Shown here one piece after another: positions 36,579-45,135 of a stretch of DNA of 64,000 nt (position 1 is its first letter; every line of letters starts with the position of its first letter). Below the pieces are notes generated by a model that saw only the letters and a program-made list of their open reading frames with translations, did no database searches and was not told the DNA's origin. A program made the translations under genes and the position numbers. The DNA is from Sulfitobacter sp. M05 (GTDB lineage Bacteria > Pseudomonadota > Alphaproteobacteria > Rhodobacterales > Rhodobacteraceae), in NCBI RefSeq assembly GCF_029285175.1, contig NZ_JABEDH010000006.1:62001-126000 (forward strand), in the 5' to 3' direction.

Positions 36579-38033
36579 ATGGCCGAAACAAAAGAAAAGC
36601 TGGTCGGATTGACCGAAATTTACCGATACCTGCGGCGCAACAAAACGCCGATATATGTGGTGATGCCCACACCATTTAACCTTATGGGACTGGACCAATG
36701 GGTCGGTGGGTTGGAATTCGTGAACTATTTTGATGTCTTCGACGGGCAGCATCCGCGGGTCTTCAAACCAACACAGATCGGCGCGCCAGTTTTTCAATCA
36801 ATGGAGGATGTGGGCAATTACCTGGTGGATCATCCCGAATTTCGCGCCCGCGTCGCAGAACGTGATCCCGGCCTCGCGATTTTTGTGATGTTCGATGAAA
36901 AAACAGAAGCGCTGTGCGAGGAAGTAGGCGTTAAAATTGCGCTGCCTTCAAATGATTTGCGCCACCGTCTGGACAGCAAGATCGAAACCACCCGCATCGG
37001 CAATGAGGCCGGTGTTGAAAGTGCGCCCAACACCATGGGCTATGCCGACAACTACAACCAACTGAACAAACTGGCCGCAAGCGCCAAACTGGGCAAGGAT
37101 CTGGTGGTGCAGACCCCCTATGGCGACAGCGGGCGCACAACCTTCTTCATCAAATCCAAGAAGGACTGGGATAAGTTCTCCAGCAAGATCGTTGGCGAAG
37201 AGCTGAAGGTGATGAAACGCATCAACCACCTGCCCGGAACCATTGAAGGCTGCGCCACACGACACGGCACGCTGGTGGGTCCGGTCATGACCGACATCAC
37301 CGGTTTTGAGGAAATTACCCCCTATAAGGGTGGCTGGTGTGGCAACGATATTTCGCCCGCGATTTTACCCGATGGCGTGCCCGACAAGGTCCGGGAAATG
37401 GCGCGCAAGCTGGGGGATCAGCTGTATGTAGAAGGGTACAAGGGCGTCTTTTGCACCGACTTCCTACTCGATACCGATACCAACGAGGTTTACCTTGGCG
37501 AGATCAATCCGCGGGTTTCGGGTGCGTCTCCCCCCACCAACCTGATTACATCGACCTACGGCGGCTGTCCGATGTTCCTGTTCCACCTTTTGGAATTCAT
37601 GGATGTGGAATACGAAATCGACATCGAAGAAGTGCAAAGCCGCTGGAATCACTATGATTACTGGACCCAACTGATTCTCAAACAGACCGAAGACAAGGTC
37701 GAGCTGATCACACAGGCACCCAGATCCGGCATCTGGAAAATGGACAGTGAAGGCGAGATCGAGTTCGTGCGGGCCGGCCATAACATCAACGCACTGGGCG
37801 ACGAAGAAGAAGCGTTCTATCTACGTGTCTATGGCACGGGCGAATATTGCTATCACGGGGCGGACCTAGGGTGCGTCCTGGCCCGCGGGCGGATGCAATC
37901 GGATAACCGCGAGCTGCTGGAACGGGCAAAACAGTGGAACAGCGCGATCAAGGCAGAGTTCAAATCTGTGCCCCTGACGGCAGAAACCGACGTTGCAATG
38001 CCGCCGGATATGACCGCAGGTAAGTGGTTCTAG
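36579..38033 (+). CDS. ATP-grasp ligase of unknown substrate (biotin carboxylase-like)
   Basis: A 484-residue protein. The central region contains an ATP-grasp fold: LVVQTPYGDSGRTTFFI is the likely nucleotide-binding loop and YLGEINPRVSGASPP near residue 305-320 is the metal-binding strand seen in carbamoyl-phosphate synthase and biotin carboxylase. No biotinyl or carboxyltransferase domain is present, so it is more likely a carboxylate-amine ligase. The start at 36579 has GGGAGAGA upstream; the frame is open 98 codons further without protein-like sequence. Followed by a C45-type Ntn hydrolase and a nitrilase-family gene. Reaction unknown. Confidence 0.82.
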   Translation: MAETKEKLVGLTEIYRYLRRNKTPIYVVMPTPFNLMGLDQWVGGLEFVNYFDVFDGQHPRVFKPTQIGAPVFQSMEDVGNYLVDHPEFRARVAERDPGLAIFVMFDEKTEALCEEVGVKIALPSNDLRHRLDSKIETTRIGNEAGVESAPNTMGYADNYNQLNKLAASAKLGKDLVVQTPYGDSGRTTFFIKSKKDWDKFSSKIVGEELKVMKRINHLPGTIEGCATRHGTLVGPVMTDITGFEEITPYKGGWCGNDISPAILPDGVPDKVREMARKLGDQLYVEGYKGVFCTDFLLDTDTNEVYLGEINPRVSGASPPTNLITSTYGGCPMFLFHLLEFMDVEYEIDIEEVQSRWNHYDYWTQLILKQTEDKVELITQAPRSGIWKMDSEGEIEFVRAGHNINALGDEEEAFYLRVYGTGEYCYHGADLGCVLARGRMQSDNRELLERAKQWNSAIKAEFKSVPLTAETDVAMPPDMTAGKWF

Positions 38034-38386
38034 GTTTCGGATGCGGGGGGCTGGTCAAGCTCCCCGTTCATCTCTCCGACAGCATCAATATCATTGCGCA
38101 CCCAGAAAAACGCAAAGCCCATACCACGTAACCAAACCTCAAGCTTGTCGAGGCTGCCCCACTCGCGGGGCATCCCACGCGCGCTTTCAAGGGACATCCA
38201 ATGATCATCAACCAGAAAGAAAACCGTCCAGGTATAGGGATTGCGATTCTGATCTCCGTAACCGCCGCCCTGAATGGTGCGCCGCACCCTGACGACGGTC
38301 GGATATTGGGTAATCCGGTAGGTTTCGATCAAGGTAGGGATGTCGTTTTGGCGAATTGTGCCATGGGGGACTGGAGACTGAAGCAT
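38030..38386 (-). CDS. Hypothetical protein of 118 residues
   Basis: A small protein with aromatic-rich, well-formed stretches (NPYTWTVFFLVDDHWMSLES and LEVWLRGMGFAFFWVRND) that look like real coding sequence rather than a shadow. It converges on the ATP-grasp gene with a 4-bp overlap at the stops. No family was recognised and no membrane segment or signal peptide is evident. It is possibly a small cytoplasmic partner of the surrounding enzymes. The start could also be internal. Confidence 0.5.
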   Translation of the reverse strand: MLQSPVPHGTIRQNDIPTLIETYRITQYPTVVRVRRTIQGGGYGDQNRNPYTWTVFFLVDDHWMSLESARGMPREWGSLDKLEVWLRGMGFAFFWVRNDIDAVGEMNGELDQPPASET

Positions 38387-38521
38387 CCACTCTTCTTGAC
38401 ACCTACAGCGTAAAAGTCAATAAAGCTACACCATGAACAATGGTGTTCTCAGCCAATCACGGCACATGAGAACCACGCGCAAGCGCACGCAATTGCACTT
38501 CCTTGAAAAGATGGTCAGAAC

Positions 38522-39619
38522 ATGCAGCTCAACTTTCGAAGCCTGACAGAAGAACGCCCTTCTGACGCCCTGCGTCAGGTGTTCGCGCGTGGCTGGCCGG
38601 GCTGGTCCGAGTGGATGCGCGAACGCCAGACAACCGTGGAAACCGACCTGCGTGATGCCCGTCTGGCGTTACGCCATCACATGCCCGAATTCGAAAACCT
38701 CTGGGACACATGGGTGAATGTCTGCGACGCAGATCAGGACGCCGCCCTATTTCTCAGCTTTTGGTCACCGCCGCGATATCTTGTGCATTGCTCGCAGGCG
38801 GTCCTTGTTGATGATCAGGGTCCGGTGTTGCTGCGCAACTATGATCTCGATCCCCAATTGAACGAATCCACATTGCTGGCCAGTAACTGGCGTGGGCGGC
38901 GCGTGATGGGCATGGTCGAAGGGATCGTCGGGCTGGCAGATGGCATGAATGATGCAGGGCTTGCCGCCTCCCTGACCTTTGGCGGTCGCACCATTGCCGC
39001 CGACGGCTTTGGAATTCCGCTCATTATCCGTTATGTGCTGGAAATATGCGCAGACGTGCAGCAGGCGGTCGAGGCCCTGCGCACTGTACCTTCGCATATG
39101 TCCTACAATGTCACTGTGGCGGATGCCGCTGGTGATTGGGCCACCGTCCTACTGGCCCCTGATCGCCCCGCAATTGTCACACGCAATCCCTTTACCACCA
39201 ATCACCAGCTGGGTGTTGAGTGGCCACGCCACGGGCGATTTTCCAATACCGTCGGGCGTTCCGATCACCTCGAAGCACTTTATCAGGACCGCCACTTGAC
39301 GGCGGAACAATTGACCGGGGCCTTCCTTTCCCGCCCGCTTGCCAGCACCGGTTACGATAAAGGGTTTGGCACGGTCTATACCGCCGCCTACCGCCCCACG
39401 ACGCAAACCATGTCTTTACACTGGATGGATGGATCCCAAGAAAATCACAATCTGGGCGACATCACATCCGGCGAACGCCTGGTGCAATATACGGAGAAGG
39501 GCTCGCAAACCCTGACCCACAGCCGGCCCTTGCAGGTCGTCTCGCCAGAGACCGCCAGCACCTATCCGCCAGACTCCCCCCCGAATTCAGCGGGGCCAAT
39601 TGCCCCCACCACTGCATAA
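38522..39619 (+). CDS. C45-type Ntn hydrolase / acyltransferase (penicillin acyltransferase-like)
   Basis: A 365-residue member of the C45 family. The autoproteolytic N-terminal nucleophile is Cys90 in LVHCSQAVLVDDQGPVL, followed by LLRNYDLD and GMNDAGLAASLTFGGR, typical of the acyl-CoA:6-aminopenicillanate acyltransferase group. Such enzymes cleave or transfer amide-linked acyl groups. It lies between the ATP-grasp ligase and a nitrilase-family gene on the same strand, pointing to metabolism of an amide or peptide-like compound. The substrate is unknown. Confidence 0.83.
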   Translation: MQLNFRSLTEERPSDALRQVFARGWPGWSEWMRERQTTVETDLRDARLALRHHMPEFENLWDTWVNVCDADQDAALFLSFWSPPRYLVHCSQAVLVDDQGPVLLRNYDLDPQLNESTLLASNWRGRRVMGMVEGIVGLADGMNDAGLAASLTFGGRTIAADGFGIPLIIRYVLEICADVQQAVEALRTVPSHMSYNVTVADAAGDWATVLLAPDRPAIVTRNPFTTNHQLGVEWPRHGRFSNTVGRSDHLEALYQDRHLTAEQLTGAFLSRPLASTGYDKGFGTVYTAAYRPTTQTMSLHWMDGSQENHNLGDITSGERLVQYTEKGSQTLTHSRPLQVVSPETASTYPPDSPPNSAGPIAPTTA

Positions 39620-39657
39620 ATCCGCGCTGCAACACATTAACCTAGCTAGGAGAATAT

Positions 39658-40512
39658 ATGTCTCGCTTTTCAATCGCCGGCATCCAGATGCACATCACGA
39701 TGCACAACAACATCAACGAGATGCGCAAACGCATGGAGATTTTGTTCAGCCTCTATCCATGGGTACAAATGGTTGTGTTCAGCGAATTGGCCCCGCATGG
39801 CCCAAACAAGACTGCCTCCCAACCTATCGGCGGCAAAATCGAACAGGACCTTGCCGAGCTGGCCCGCCGCTTTGATTGCTGGCTGATCCCCGGCAGCTAT
39901 TTCGAAAAGAACGGCGACAACATCTATAACACCACCCCGGTATTCAACCCCGCAGGCGAGGTCGTGACCCGCTATCGCAAGATGTTCCCCTTTACCCCTT
40001 ACGAAGAAGGCGTGACCCAAGGCGAGGATTTCTGCATCTTTGACGTTCCGGGGGCTGGCCGTTTCGGCGTGTCGATCTGCTATGATCTTTGGTTCCCCGA
40101 AGTGACCCGCACCCTGACATCCATGGGCGCTGAGGTAATTATCAACCCTGTACTGGCCAGCTTTGTTGACCGTCCTGCCGATCTGGCAATTGCTCAGGGA
40201 TCAGCCGCAATGTTCCAAAGCTACATCTTCCACATCAACGGCTTGTTGGCGGGTGGCAACGGGTATTCGCTGGTGATTGATCCCGCTGGGCAAATCCTGC
40301 ACCGGGGCAATGTGCAAGAAGAGATGATCCCGATCGAGGTTGATTTTGAACTGGTCCGCCGTTCACGGCGCGAGGGCATCTTGCGCATGGGTCAACCCCA
40401 CAAAAGCTTCCGCGACAATCAGGTGCGATTCCCGGTTTATGAGCCAGAGTTCGACCGCAGCTATCTGGACAGCCTTGGGCCACTGGAAAAACCCGGGCGT
40501 CCCCTGTCTTGA
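39658..40512 (+). CDS. Carbon-nitrogen hydrolase (nitrilase superfamily)
   Basis: A 284-residue amidase-type enzyme with the full catalytic triad: Glu43 (FSELAPHG), Lys108 (RYRKMFPF) and Cys141 (SICYDLWFPE). It hydrolyses amides or N-carbamoyl groups rather than nitriles in most relatives. It starts 38 bp after the C45 gene behind AGGAG, so both are probably one transcript with the ATP-grasp gene, ending at the terminator at 40558. Its role is inferred only by family. Confidence 0.9.
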   Translation: MSRFSIAGIQMHITMHNNINEMRKRMEILFSLYPWVQMVVFSELAPHGPNKTASQPIGGKIEQDLAELARRFDCWLIPGSYFEKNGDNIYNTTPVFNPAGEVVTRYRKMFPFTPYEEGVTQGEDFCIFDVPGAGRFGVSICYDLWFPEVTRTLTSMGAEVIINPVLASFVDRPADLAIAQGSAAMFQSYIFHINGLLAGGNGYSLVIDPAGQILHRGNVQEEMIPIEVDFELVRRSRREGILRMGQPHKSFRDNQVRFPVYEPEFDRSYLDSLGPLEKPGRPLS

Positions 40513-40557
40513 TGGAATACAGGGACGGCCTGAACGACAGGTGCCCCCACAACGATC

Positions 40558-40582
40558 AACACCGGCGGATGACGCCGGTGTT
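40558..40582 (+). terminator. Intrinsic terminator after the nitrilase-family gene
   Basis: AACACCGGCG (40558-40567) and CGCCGGTGTT (40573-40582) pair perfectly around a five-base loop, ending in TTTCCC. It lies 45 bp after the hydrolase stop and also 45 bp beyond the end of the convergent response regulator, so it may serve both. Confidence 0.85.
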
Positions 40583-40626
40583 TCCCACTCTTTTAGTACA
40601 AAACAAGTGATCAGCAGCCCCCGCCA

Positions 40627-41571
40627 TCAACCGCTGGCGGCGTCGGTTTCCAACCGCTTCTGAAGCAATTGGCGCGCCCGATCGAATGTCGGTTTAACAC
40701 GTTTTGTCTTGCTGGCATTGGGCCGGAACGGGCGCCCCAGTGCAACCGCGACAGGGCATCCCAGCCGCGCCTGTTGCAAACGTTCCGACTTTGCCAAATG
40801 GGCCTTAATCGTCGGTTCCAACGCCAACCATTCATCCTGAATGCTGCACGCCGCGATCATAATAAATGTGCCTGAGCCCACATAGGTGCCCAGCAATCTG
40901 GAATTGTCCGCGGCGGCAGAGATACTGTTCCAGACCTCAGACAAAACTATGGCCAGTTCTTCGTCAGTACAGGTCCGGTACAGCGTATCAAACAACAGGA
41001 TTTGTCCCGCAAAAACGGATGTCTCATCAACCCTGTAACGTTCCATCGTTGACAGGTAGTTACCCAACGAGAACTCGTCCGTATGTTGTCTGACACCGCG
41101 CAGGCAAACCGCATCGTCAAGGCCAAACCCATGTTCACCTTCGGTCCCCTCCTGTCCCGCAGGCAGGTCTTTGACGTCCAGAATTATCCGGTGTTCCGCC
41201 ATCATGCGTTGGGCAATTTGCAGCCTGATACCAATACCTTTTACGTCAAACGGCTTGGCAATATAGTCATTCGCACCAGCACCGAACGCACTTTCGATAG
41301 AGCGCCGGTCAGATTGCGCCGTCAGCATGATGATCGGTGTATCCACATACAACGGTAACTGCCGGACTTTCCGACACAAGGTCACACCATCCATTTCCGG
41401 CATGGCAATGTCGAGAACCAGAACATCGAACCGTCCCTCATCCCGATCAAGAATTTCAAGTGCCGCACGTCCGGATGCTGCGACGACAACATCGTCATGG
41501 CCCTGTTGCTTCAGGACCACTGACAGCAAATCCAATACGATCGGGTCGTCATCTACAGCGAGAATTCTCAT
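40627..41571 (-). CDS. Response regulator with degenerate GGDEF-like output domain (paralogue 1)
   Basis: A 314-residue protein. Residues 1-125 are a receiver with the acidic pocket DDD (7-9), phospho-acceptor Asp54 and Lys106 (AKPF). Residues about 165-270 have the layout of a GGDEF domain (strand, helix, then the hairpin) but the signature place reads YVGSGTF (230-236), so cyclase activity is unlikely. The same design recurs in the two divergent genes at 41816 and 42936. It is divergent from them across a 244-bp gap. It may be a phosphorylation-dependent adaptor or nucleotide sensor; the output-domain assignment is inference from pattern. Confidence 0.85.
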   Translation of the reverse strand: MRILAVDDDPIVLDLLSVVLKQQGHDDVVVAASGRAALEILDRDEGRFDVLVLDIAMPEMDGVTLCRKVRQLPLYVDTPIIMLTAQSDRRSIESAFGAGANDYIAKPFDVKGIGIRLQIAQRMMAEHRIILDVKDLPAGQEGTEGEHGFGLDDAVCLRGVRQHTDEFSLGNYLSTMERYRVDETSVFAGQILLFDTLYRTCTDEELAIVLSEVWNSISAAADNSRLLGTYVGSGTFIMIAACSIQDEWLALEPTIKAHLAKSERLQQARLGCPVAVALGRPFRPNASKTKRVKPTFDRARQLLQKRLETDAASG

Positions 41572-41815
41572 CTTGTTTCCTTGCCAATCATAAAGTTGCC
41601 AAGATGGATGCCCCAGAACTTAGGCAAATTTGTGGAAAGTTTTCGCCGTTTTCTGGCGCAAAAGGCCAAATAGGGCCGAAATGAGGGTTTCCCTCTCAAG
41701 TTGTCTAAAACTTGTCACAAACTGGCCACTGATTTGCCGAGGATTGCTGATCTGTTGAACGTGAGTAAATTGGCGGGCCGCTCCATTCGCCATTCAAAGA
41801 TAGGAAACCACAGCA

Positions 41816-42781
41816 ATGCGCATTTTGGCAGTAGATGACGATCCGATCATTCTTGATCTCCTTGCGGACTGTTTGACCGAGGATCTGGGCTATCATCTTC
41901 ACATGTATGACTCAGCGGAAAGCGCGCTGGAGGCATTACATGAAACACAGCAGCCTTTTGACTGTATCCTGCTGGACATTATGCTGCCCGGAATGGACGG
42001 CATCCAGATGTGTGAATTGCTGCGCCAAACGACGCAATGCTACTCCACGCCTATCCTGATGATCACTGCTAGCAACGAAGTTGGCTTGATGGCACGGGCC
42101 TTCGAAGCCGGCGCGACAGATTTTATCAACAAACCCCTGAAACCGGTCGAATTGACCGGGCGGGTTGTGATGGCCGGTTTGCTGAACCAAAGCCTTGCCA
42201 AAGCGCAGCACACAATGAGCGCACTCAGCGACTCCATGAAACTGCGCTTTGATGAGCCGCTGGATCTAGGCGTACCGGGAATGACCACCATTCTGGCACA
42301 TGAAAATCAATTGCTGCGCTGTAGCGCGAACTGTTTTGCCATGTCGATGTTCACCCTTAATGTTTCGGGTCTGCGTGGCATTTACCGGACCGTCAGGTCG
42401 CCGGCCTTCCGTCAGTGCCTTGAGATCATCGGAGCAACAGCGGTCAAGACACTGAACGAAAAGAACCTCAACCTATCTTACGTCGGCAATGGGCGTTTCT
42501 TTGGTACCGTCATGGACCGCAAGCGTATGGATCAGGATAAACTGACAACGGAGTTTGCCGAACACCTGCAAGCGGCCTGGGATTTTACCCAGACTGGTGT
42601 GCCAGTGCCGCCCAGCTGTACCTTTTCACAAGTCTCGCCACAACGCATGTGGTCGAACCTCTCTGCCAGCGACAAACTTAGAGACTGCATCAACATCGAA
42701 TCATCCGGGCCCCATCTTACTGCCAGCGAAGAAAACGATCTGTTTGCCCGGCTCAACAACAAACTTTCTGAAGAAGGATAA
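41816..42781 (+). CDS. Response regulator with degenerate GGDEF-like output domain (paralogue 2)
   Basis: A 321-residue protein beginning MRILAVDDDPIILDLL, nearly identical at its N-terminus to paralogue 1. The receiver has Asp54 and Lys106 (NKPL). The C-terminal domain carries YVGNGRF at 222-228 where GGDEF would be, with MSMFTLNVSGLRGIYR before it. This copy is the most diverged of the three (Arg in the signature). The start follows AGGAAA. The region after about residue 250 has no recognised domain. Same strand as paralogue 3, 154 bp upstream of it. Confidence 0.83.
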   Translation: MRILAVDDDPIILDLLADCLTEDLGYHLHMYDSAESALEALHETQQPFDCILLDIMLPGMDGIQMCELLRQTTQCYSTPILMITASNEVGLMARAFEAGATDFINKPLKPVELTGRVVMAGLLNQSLAKAQHTMSALSDSMKLRFDEPLDLGVPGMTTILAHENQLLRCSANCFAMSMFTLNVSGLRGIYRTVRSPAFRQCLEIIGATAVKTLNEKNLNLSYVGNGRFFGTVMDRKRMDQDKLTTEFAEHLQAAWDFTQTGVPVPPSCTFSQVSPQRMWSNLSASDKLRDCINIESSGPHLTASEENDLFARLNNKLSEEG

Positions 42782-42935
42782 ACCGGTGGTCGTTGGGAAA
42801 ACTGCAACAAAAGCGGATTTTTTCAAGTATTGTTTCAAGATGCCCAATTTTGGCCACCTTTTACCGGCACGTTGATATAAGAACAAAAAATCCTGACGAT
42901 TGCCTTCCGGCAAAATGCAGGCAACGGAGAAAACG

Positions 42936-43925
42936 ATGAAAATCCTCGCGGTCGATGACGATCCTATTATTCTTGAACTGCTGGACCAGTTCGTATGCAT
43001 GATAGGTGAACATGAGCTGACAACAGCACTGTCCGGCCCGGAAGCCCTCCAGCTTTTGGAAGCTTCTGAAGCGGAAGTATTCGATTGCTTTCTCTTTGAT
43101 ATCCAGATGCCACAGATGGACGGGATCGACCTGACCAAGAATGTCCGTTCTCTGCCGTCCTATACTGACACCCCGATCCTGATGCTGACCGCGATGTCGG
43201 ACAAACGCTATGTCGATGCGGCGTTCTCCGCTGGGGCAACTGATTACATCACCAAACCTTTCGAGGTGCCGGAATTGCGCGCGCGGCTAGGTCTGGTCGA
43301 AGGCCTTGTTCAGGCACGTCAGGAACGCACCCGCAAGATTTTCGCGACACAGAATATCTCATCGCCTTCGGAACCGGATGCGCCGGACAACGCGTTGGAA
43401 CTGCATGAACCAATTTCGATCTATGACGTCGATAATGTGATTGAATACATGGCGATGCAGAACTATGTGGCCCAGCTTTCACGCGGTGCCCTGTTCGGGT
43501 CAACGACTTTTGCCTTCACGATCCGCAAAATTGATGAACACCATCAATCCATGACACCCTTCGAGTTCTACAGCCTGATCTCGGATGTCGCGGAAATTAT
43601 CTCTGACACGCTTGCCGGGCACCAGTTCCTGATGGCCTATGCCGGCAGTGGCACTTTTGTCTGCGTCACGGAAAGTGGCTGGCGACCGAAAATGTCGGCC
43701 CTGATGGACGCCGTGAACCTATCGCTGTCCCGGACCGAGCTTTATGATAATTCGGCCCGCAAACTTTATGTCCGCGTCAGCGCGGGCGAGGCAATCCGGT
43801 TGATCTGGAAATCTGCCGATTCAGTGATGGAGGCCGTCGCAGCGGCCCATACGTCAGCAGAAGCTGCCAGTGAAGCACACGAGCGGTCAATGTCCGACCT
43901 CTGGTCAGTGGAGCAAAGAGCATGA
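42936..43925 (+). CDS. Response regulator with degenerate GGDEF-like output domain (paralogue 3)
   Basis: A 330-residue protein; the ATG at 42936 is behind GGAG and gives the same MKILAVDDDPIILELL opening as its paralogues. Receiver Asp55 (FDIQMPQMDG) and Lys108 (TKPF). The output region (about 165-280) has YAGSGTF at 235-241, matching the layout of the other two and lacking the GGDEF residues. It overlaps the following Hpt gene by four bases (ATGA), so the receiver and phosphotransfer protein are translationally coupled. Confidence 0.85.
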   Translation: MKILAVDDDPIILELLDQFVCMIGEHELTTALSGPEALQLLEASEAEVFDCFLFDIQMPQMDGIDLTKNVRSLPSYTDTPILMLTAMSDKRYVDAAFSAGATDYITKPFEVPELRARLGLVEGLVQARQERTRKIFATQNISSPSEPDAPDNALELHEPISIYDVDNVIEYMAMQNYVAQLSRGALFGSTTFAFTIRKIDEHHQSMTPFEFYSLISDVAEIISDTLAGHQFLMAYAGSGTFVCVTESGWRPKMSALMDAVNLSLSRTELYDNSARKLYVRVSAGEAIRLIWKSADSVMEAVAAAHTSAEAASEAHERSMSDLWSVEQRA

Positions 43926-44266
43926 AAGATACTATGGACGCCCTACCCGGCATTGAACGGATCAAAGAGCGCTTCATTGGCATGTTACAAGAGCGCCAGA
44001 CCACCATTGCGCAACACGCGCTTTCCGCGTGGAAAAGCACCGATCCGACCAAAGCTGCGGCCCATCTTGAAACTGCGCAAGGGATCTTGCATCAGATTTC
44101 AGGCAGCGCGGGCTCCTTGGGCTTTCATGACCTGGGTCTGGCTGCACGCAACGCTGAGAACGCAATCATTGCCCATCTTGGCGATCCGTCATCTGAACTG
44201 ATTGACGCCGTGGAACTGATCGACGGCTTCGTCGGCGAAGGTCAGAAGGTCATCGCGCAGCGCTAA
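43922..44266 (+). CDS. Hpt-domain phosphotransfer protein
   Basis: A 114-residue helical protein with the Hpt motif HQISGSAGSLGF; the phosphorylatable residue is His57. Stand-alone Hpt proteins shuttle phosphoryl groups between hybrid kinase receivers and response regulators. Overlapping the RR3 gene and close to a hybrid kinase, it probably links the kinases here to the response regulators. Alternative targets elsewhere in the genome cannot be excluded. Confidence 0.87.
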   Translation: MKDTMDALPGIERIKERFIGMLQERQTTIAQHALSAWKSTDPTKAAAHLETAQGILHQISGSAGSLGFHDLGLAARNAENAIIAHLGDPSSELIDAVELIDGFVGEGQKVIAQR

Positions 44267-44629
44267 TGAAACGCTGGGCTTCGAGTATGCCATCTGGCAG
44301 GCTTAACCAAAAATTCCTATGGTATCGAAAACTTGGCCTCAGGGATCTTTCGATGCCCCTATTTGCCCATGATACTTGGCCCGGTGATCCTACGCGACAA
44401 CAGGCCTGACGCCCCCCGCGTTACTGGCAACAATTCTGGCGCGGGGCCATCCCCTGATCCGGCATTTTCTGTATTTTAGAGCGCTCCGCCTTAAACCTGA
44501 TCAACGTTCTGCCATGCGCCAAAACCGTACCGAAGCGCGTGTTCATCAATACGAGATAGCCAAGAAAACTAAAAATCTGCCAGAGCAACACCCCGACAGA
44601 CCCGTATTCAAAAAAGCCAACAACCCTGA
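44267..44629. other. Gene-free interval with a solo repeat arm and a hairpin
   Basis: No convincing gene. CCCCGCG (44414-44420) and CGCGGGG (44440-44446) could form a weak hairpin downstream of the Hpt gene. At 44475-44502 is a single arm (TTTAGAGCGCTCCGCCTTAA and ACCTGATC) of the palindromic repeat family whose full copy C begins at 44630. An 90-codon minus-strand open frame covers part of this interval but has no family features. Confidence 0.45.
44475..44502. repeat. Solo arm of the palindromic repeat family (copy D)
   Basis: The 28-base stretch matches the outer arms of copies A-C (for example GAGCGC-CCGCCTTAA at 19113 in copy A). No partner arm is found close by in the correct orientation other than those of copy C about 130 bp away, so it is either a remnant or part of a larger composite with copy C. 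Confidence 0.5.
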
Positions 44630-44735
44630 CTATAGCGCCCGACCTTAAACATGAATCCCCAATACCCTGCCACGCTGCGCGCTCTCGGGACATCGGGGAT
44701 ACGAAATGCTTCAGGTTAAAGGCAGGACACTTTAG
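44630..44735 (-). repeat. Palindromic repeat copy C, at the CheY-like gene stop codon
   Basis: Third full copy of the family. On the minus strand it runs from CTAAAGTGTCCTGCCTTTAA to TTTAAGGTCGGGCGCTATAG, with a middle block (44657-44685) almost identical to copy B. The TAA stop of the CheY-like gene lies within its first bases, as for copies A and B. Possible 3' transcript-stabilising structure or small mobile repeat. Confidence 0.78.
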
Positions 44736-45121
44736 GCGGCGGCGGTCATGCCTGCTTTTTGCATCGCTTCTTTGATCTGATCGCCTAGCGAAATCGGGTC
44801 GAAGGGCTTGCTGATCACGTCAGCGGCCCCGATCTGCAACAGCTCATCAATCTCGGCGTGCTGCGCCCGCGCAGTCATAAAGATCGCCGGCACGGTTGCG
44901 AATTCTGGTTTTTCCCGCATCTTTTCCAGCGTCTGACGACCGGTCATGCCCGGCATCATCATATCCAACAACACTACGTCAGGCGTGTAGTTCTCGACAT
45001 AGGCCAGTGCTGCCTCGCCAGTCTCGCACTGCACCACATCAAATTCACCCGAGAGGCTGAGCGCCATGTCGGCAATCTCGCGGATGTCCGCGTCATCTTC
45101 TACGTGTAATAGTTTGATCAT
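44732..45121 (-). CDS. CheY-like single-domain response regulator
   Basis: A 129-residue receiver with the acidic pocket EDD (8-10), phospho-acceptor Asp53 (VVLLDMMMPGMTG), Thr near 82 (FMTARA) and a conserved Lys (ISKPFDP). No output domain. The start at 45121 is preferred because GGAG lies 8 bases upstream; 45139 is also in frame. It follows the sensor kinase gene directly on the same strand, so kinase and receiver are cognate candidates. The stop codon is inside repeat copy C. Confidence 0.88.
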   Translation of the reverse strand: MIKLLHVEDDADIREIADMALSLSGEFDVVQCETGEAALAYVENYTPDVVLLDMMMPGMTGRQTLEKMREKPEFATVPAIFMTARAQHAEIDELLQIGAADVISKPFDPISLGDQIKEAMQKAGMTAAA

Positions 45122-45135
45122 CTCGAAGTCTCCGA

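Noticed and set aside
40627..43925. Active diguanylate cyclases among the three response regulators
   Set aside because: The GGDEF catalytic residues are absent in all three; the signature is replaced by Y-x-G-x-G-x-F.
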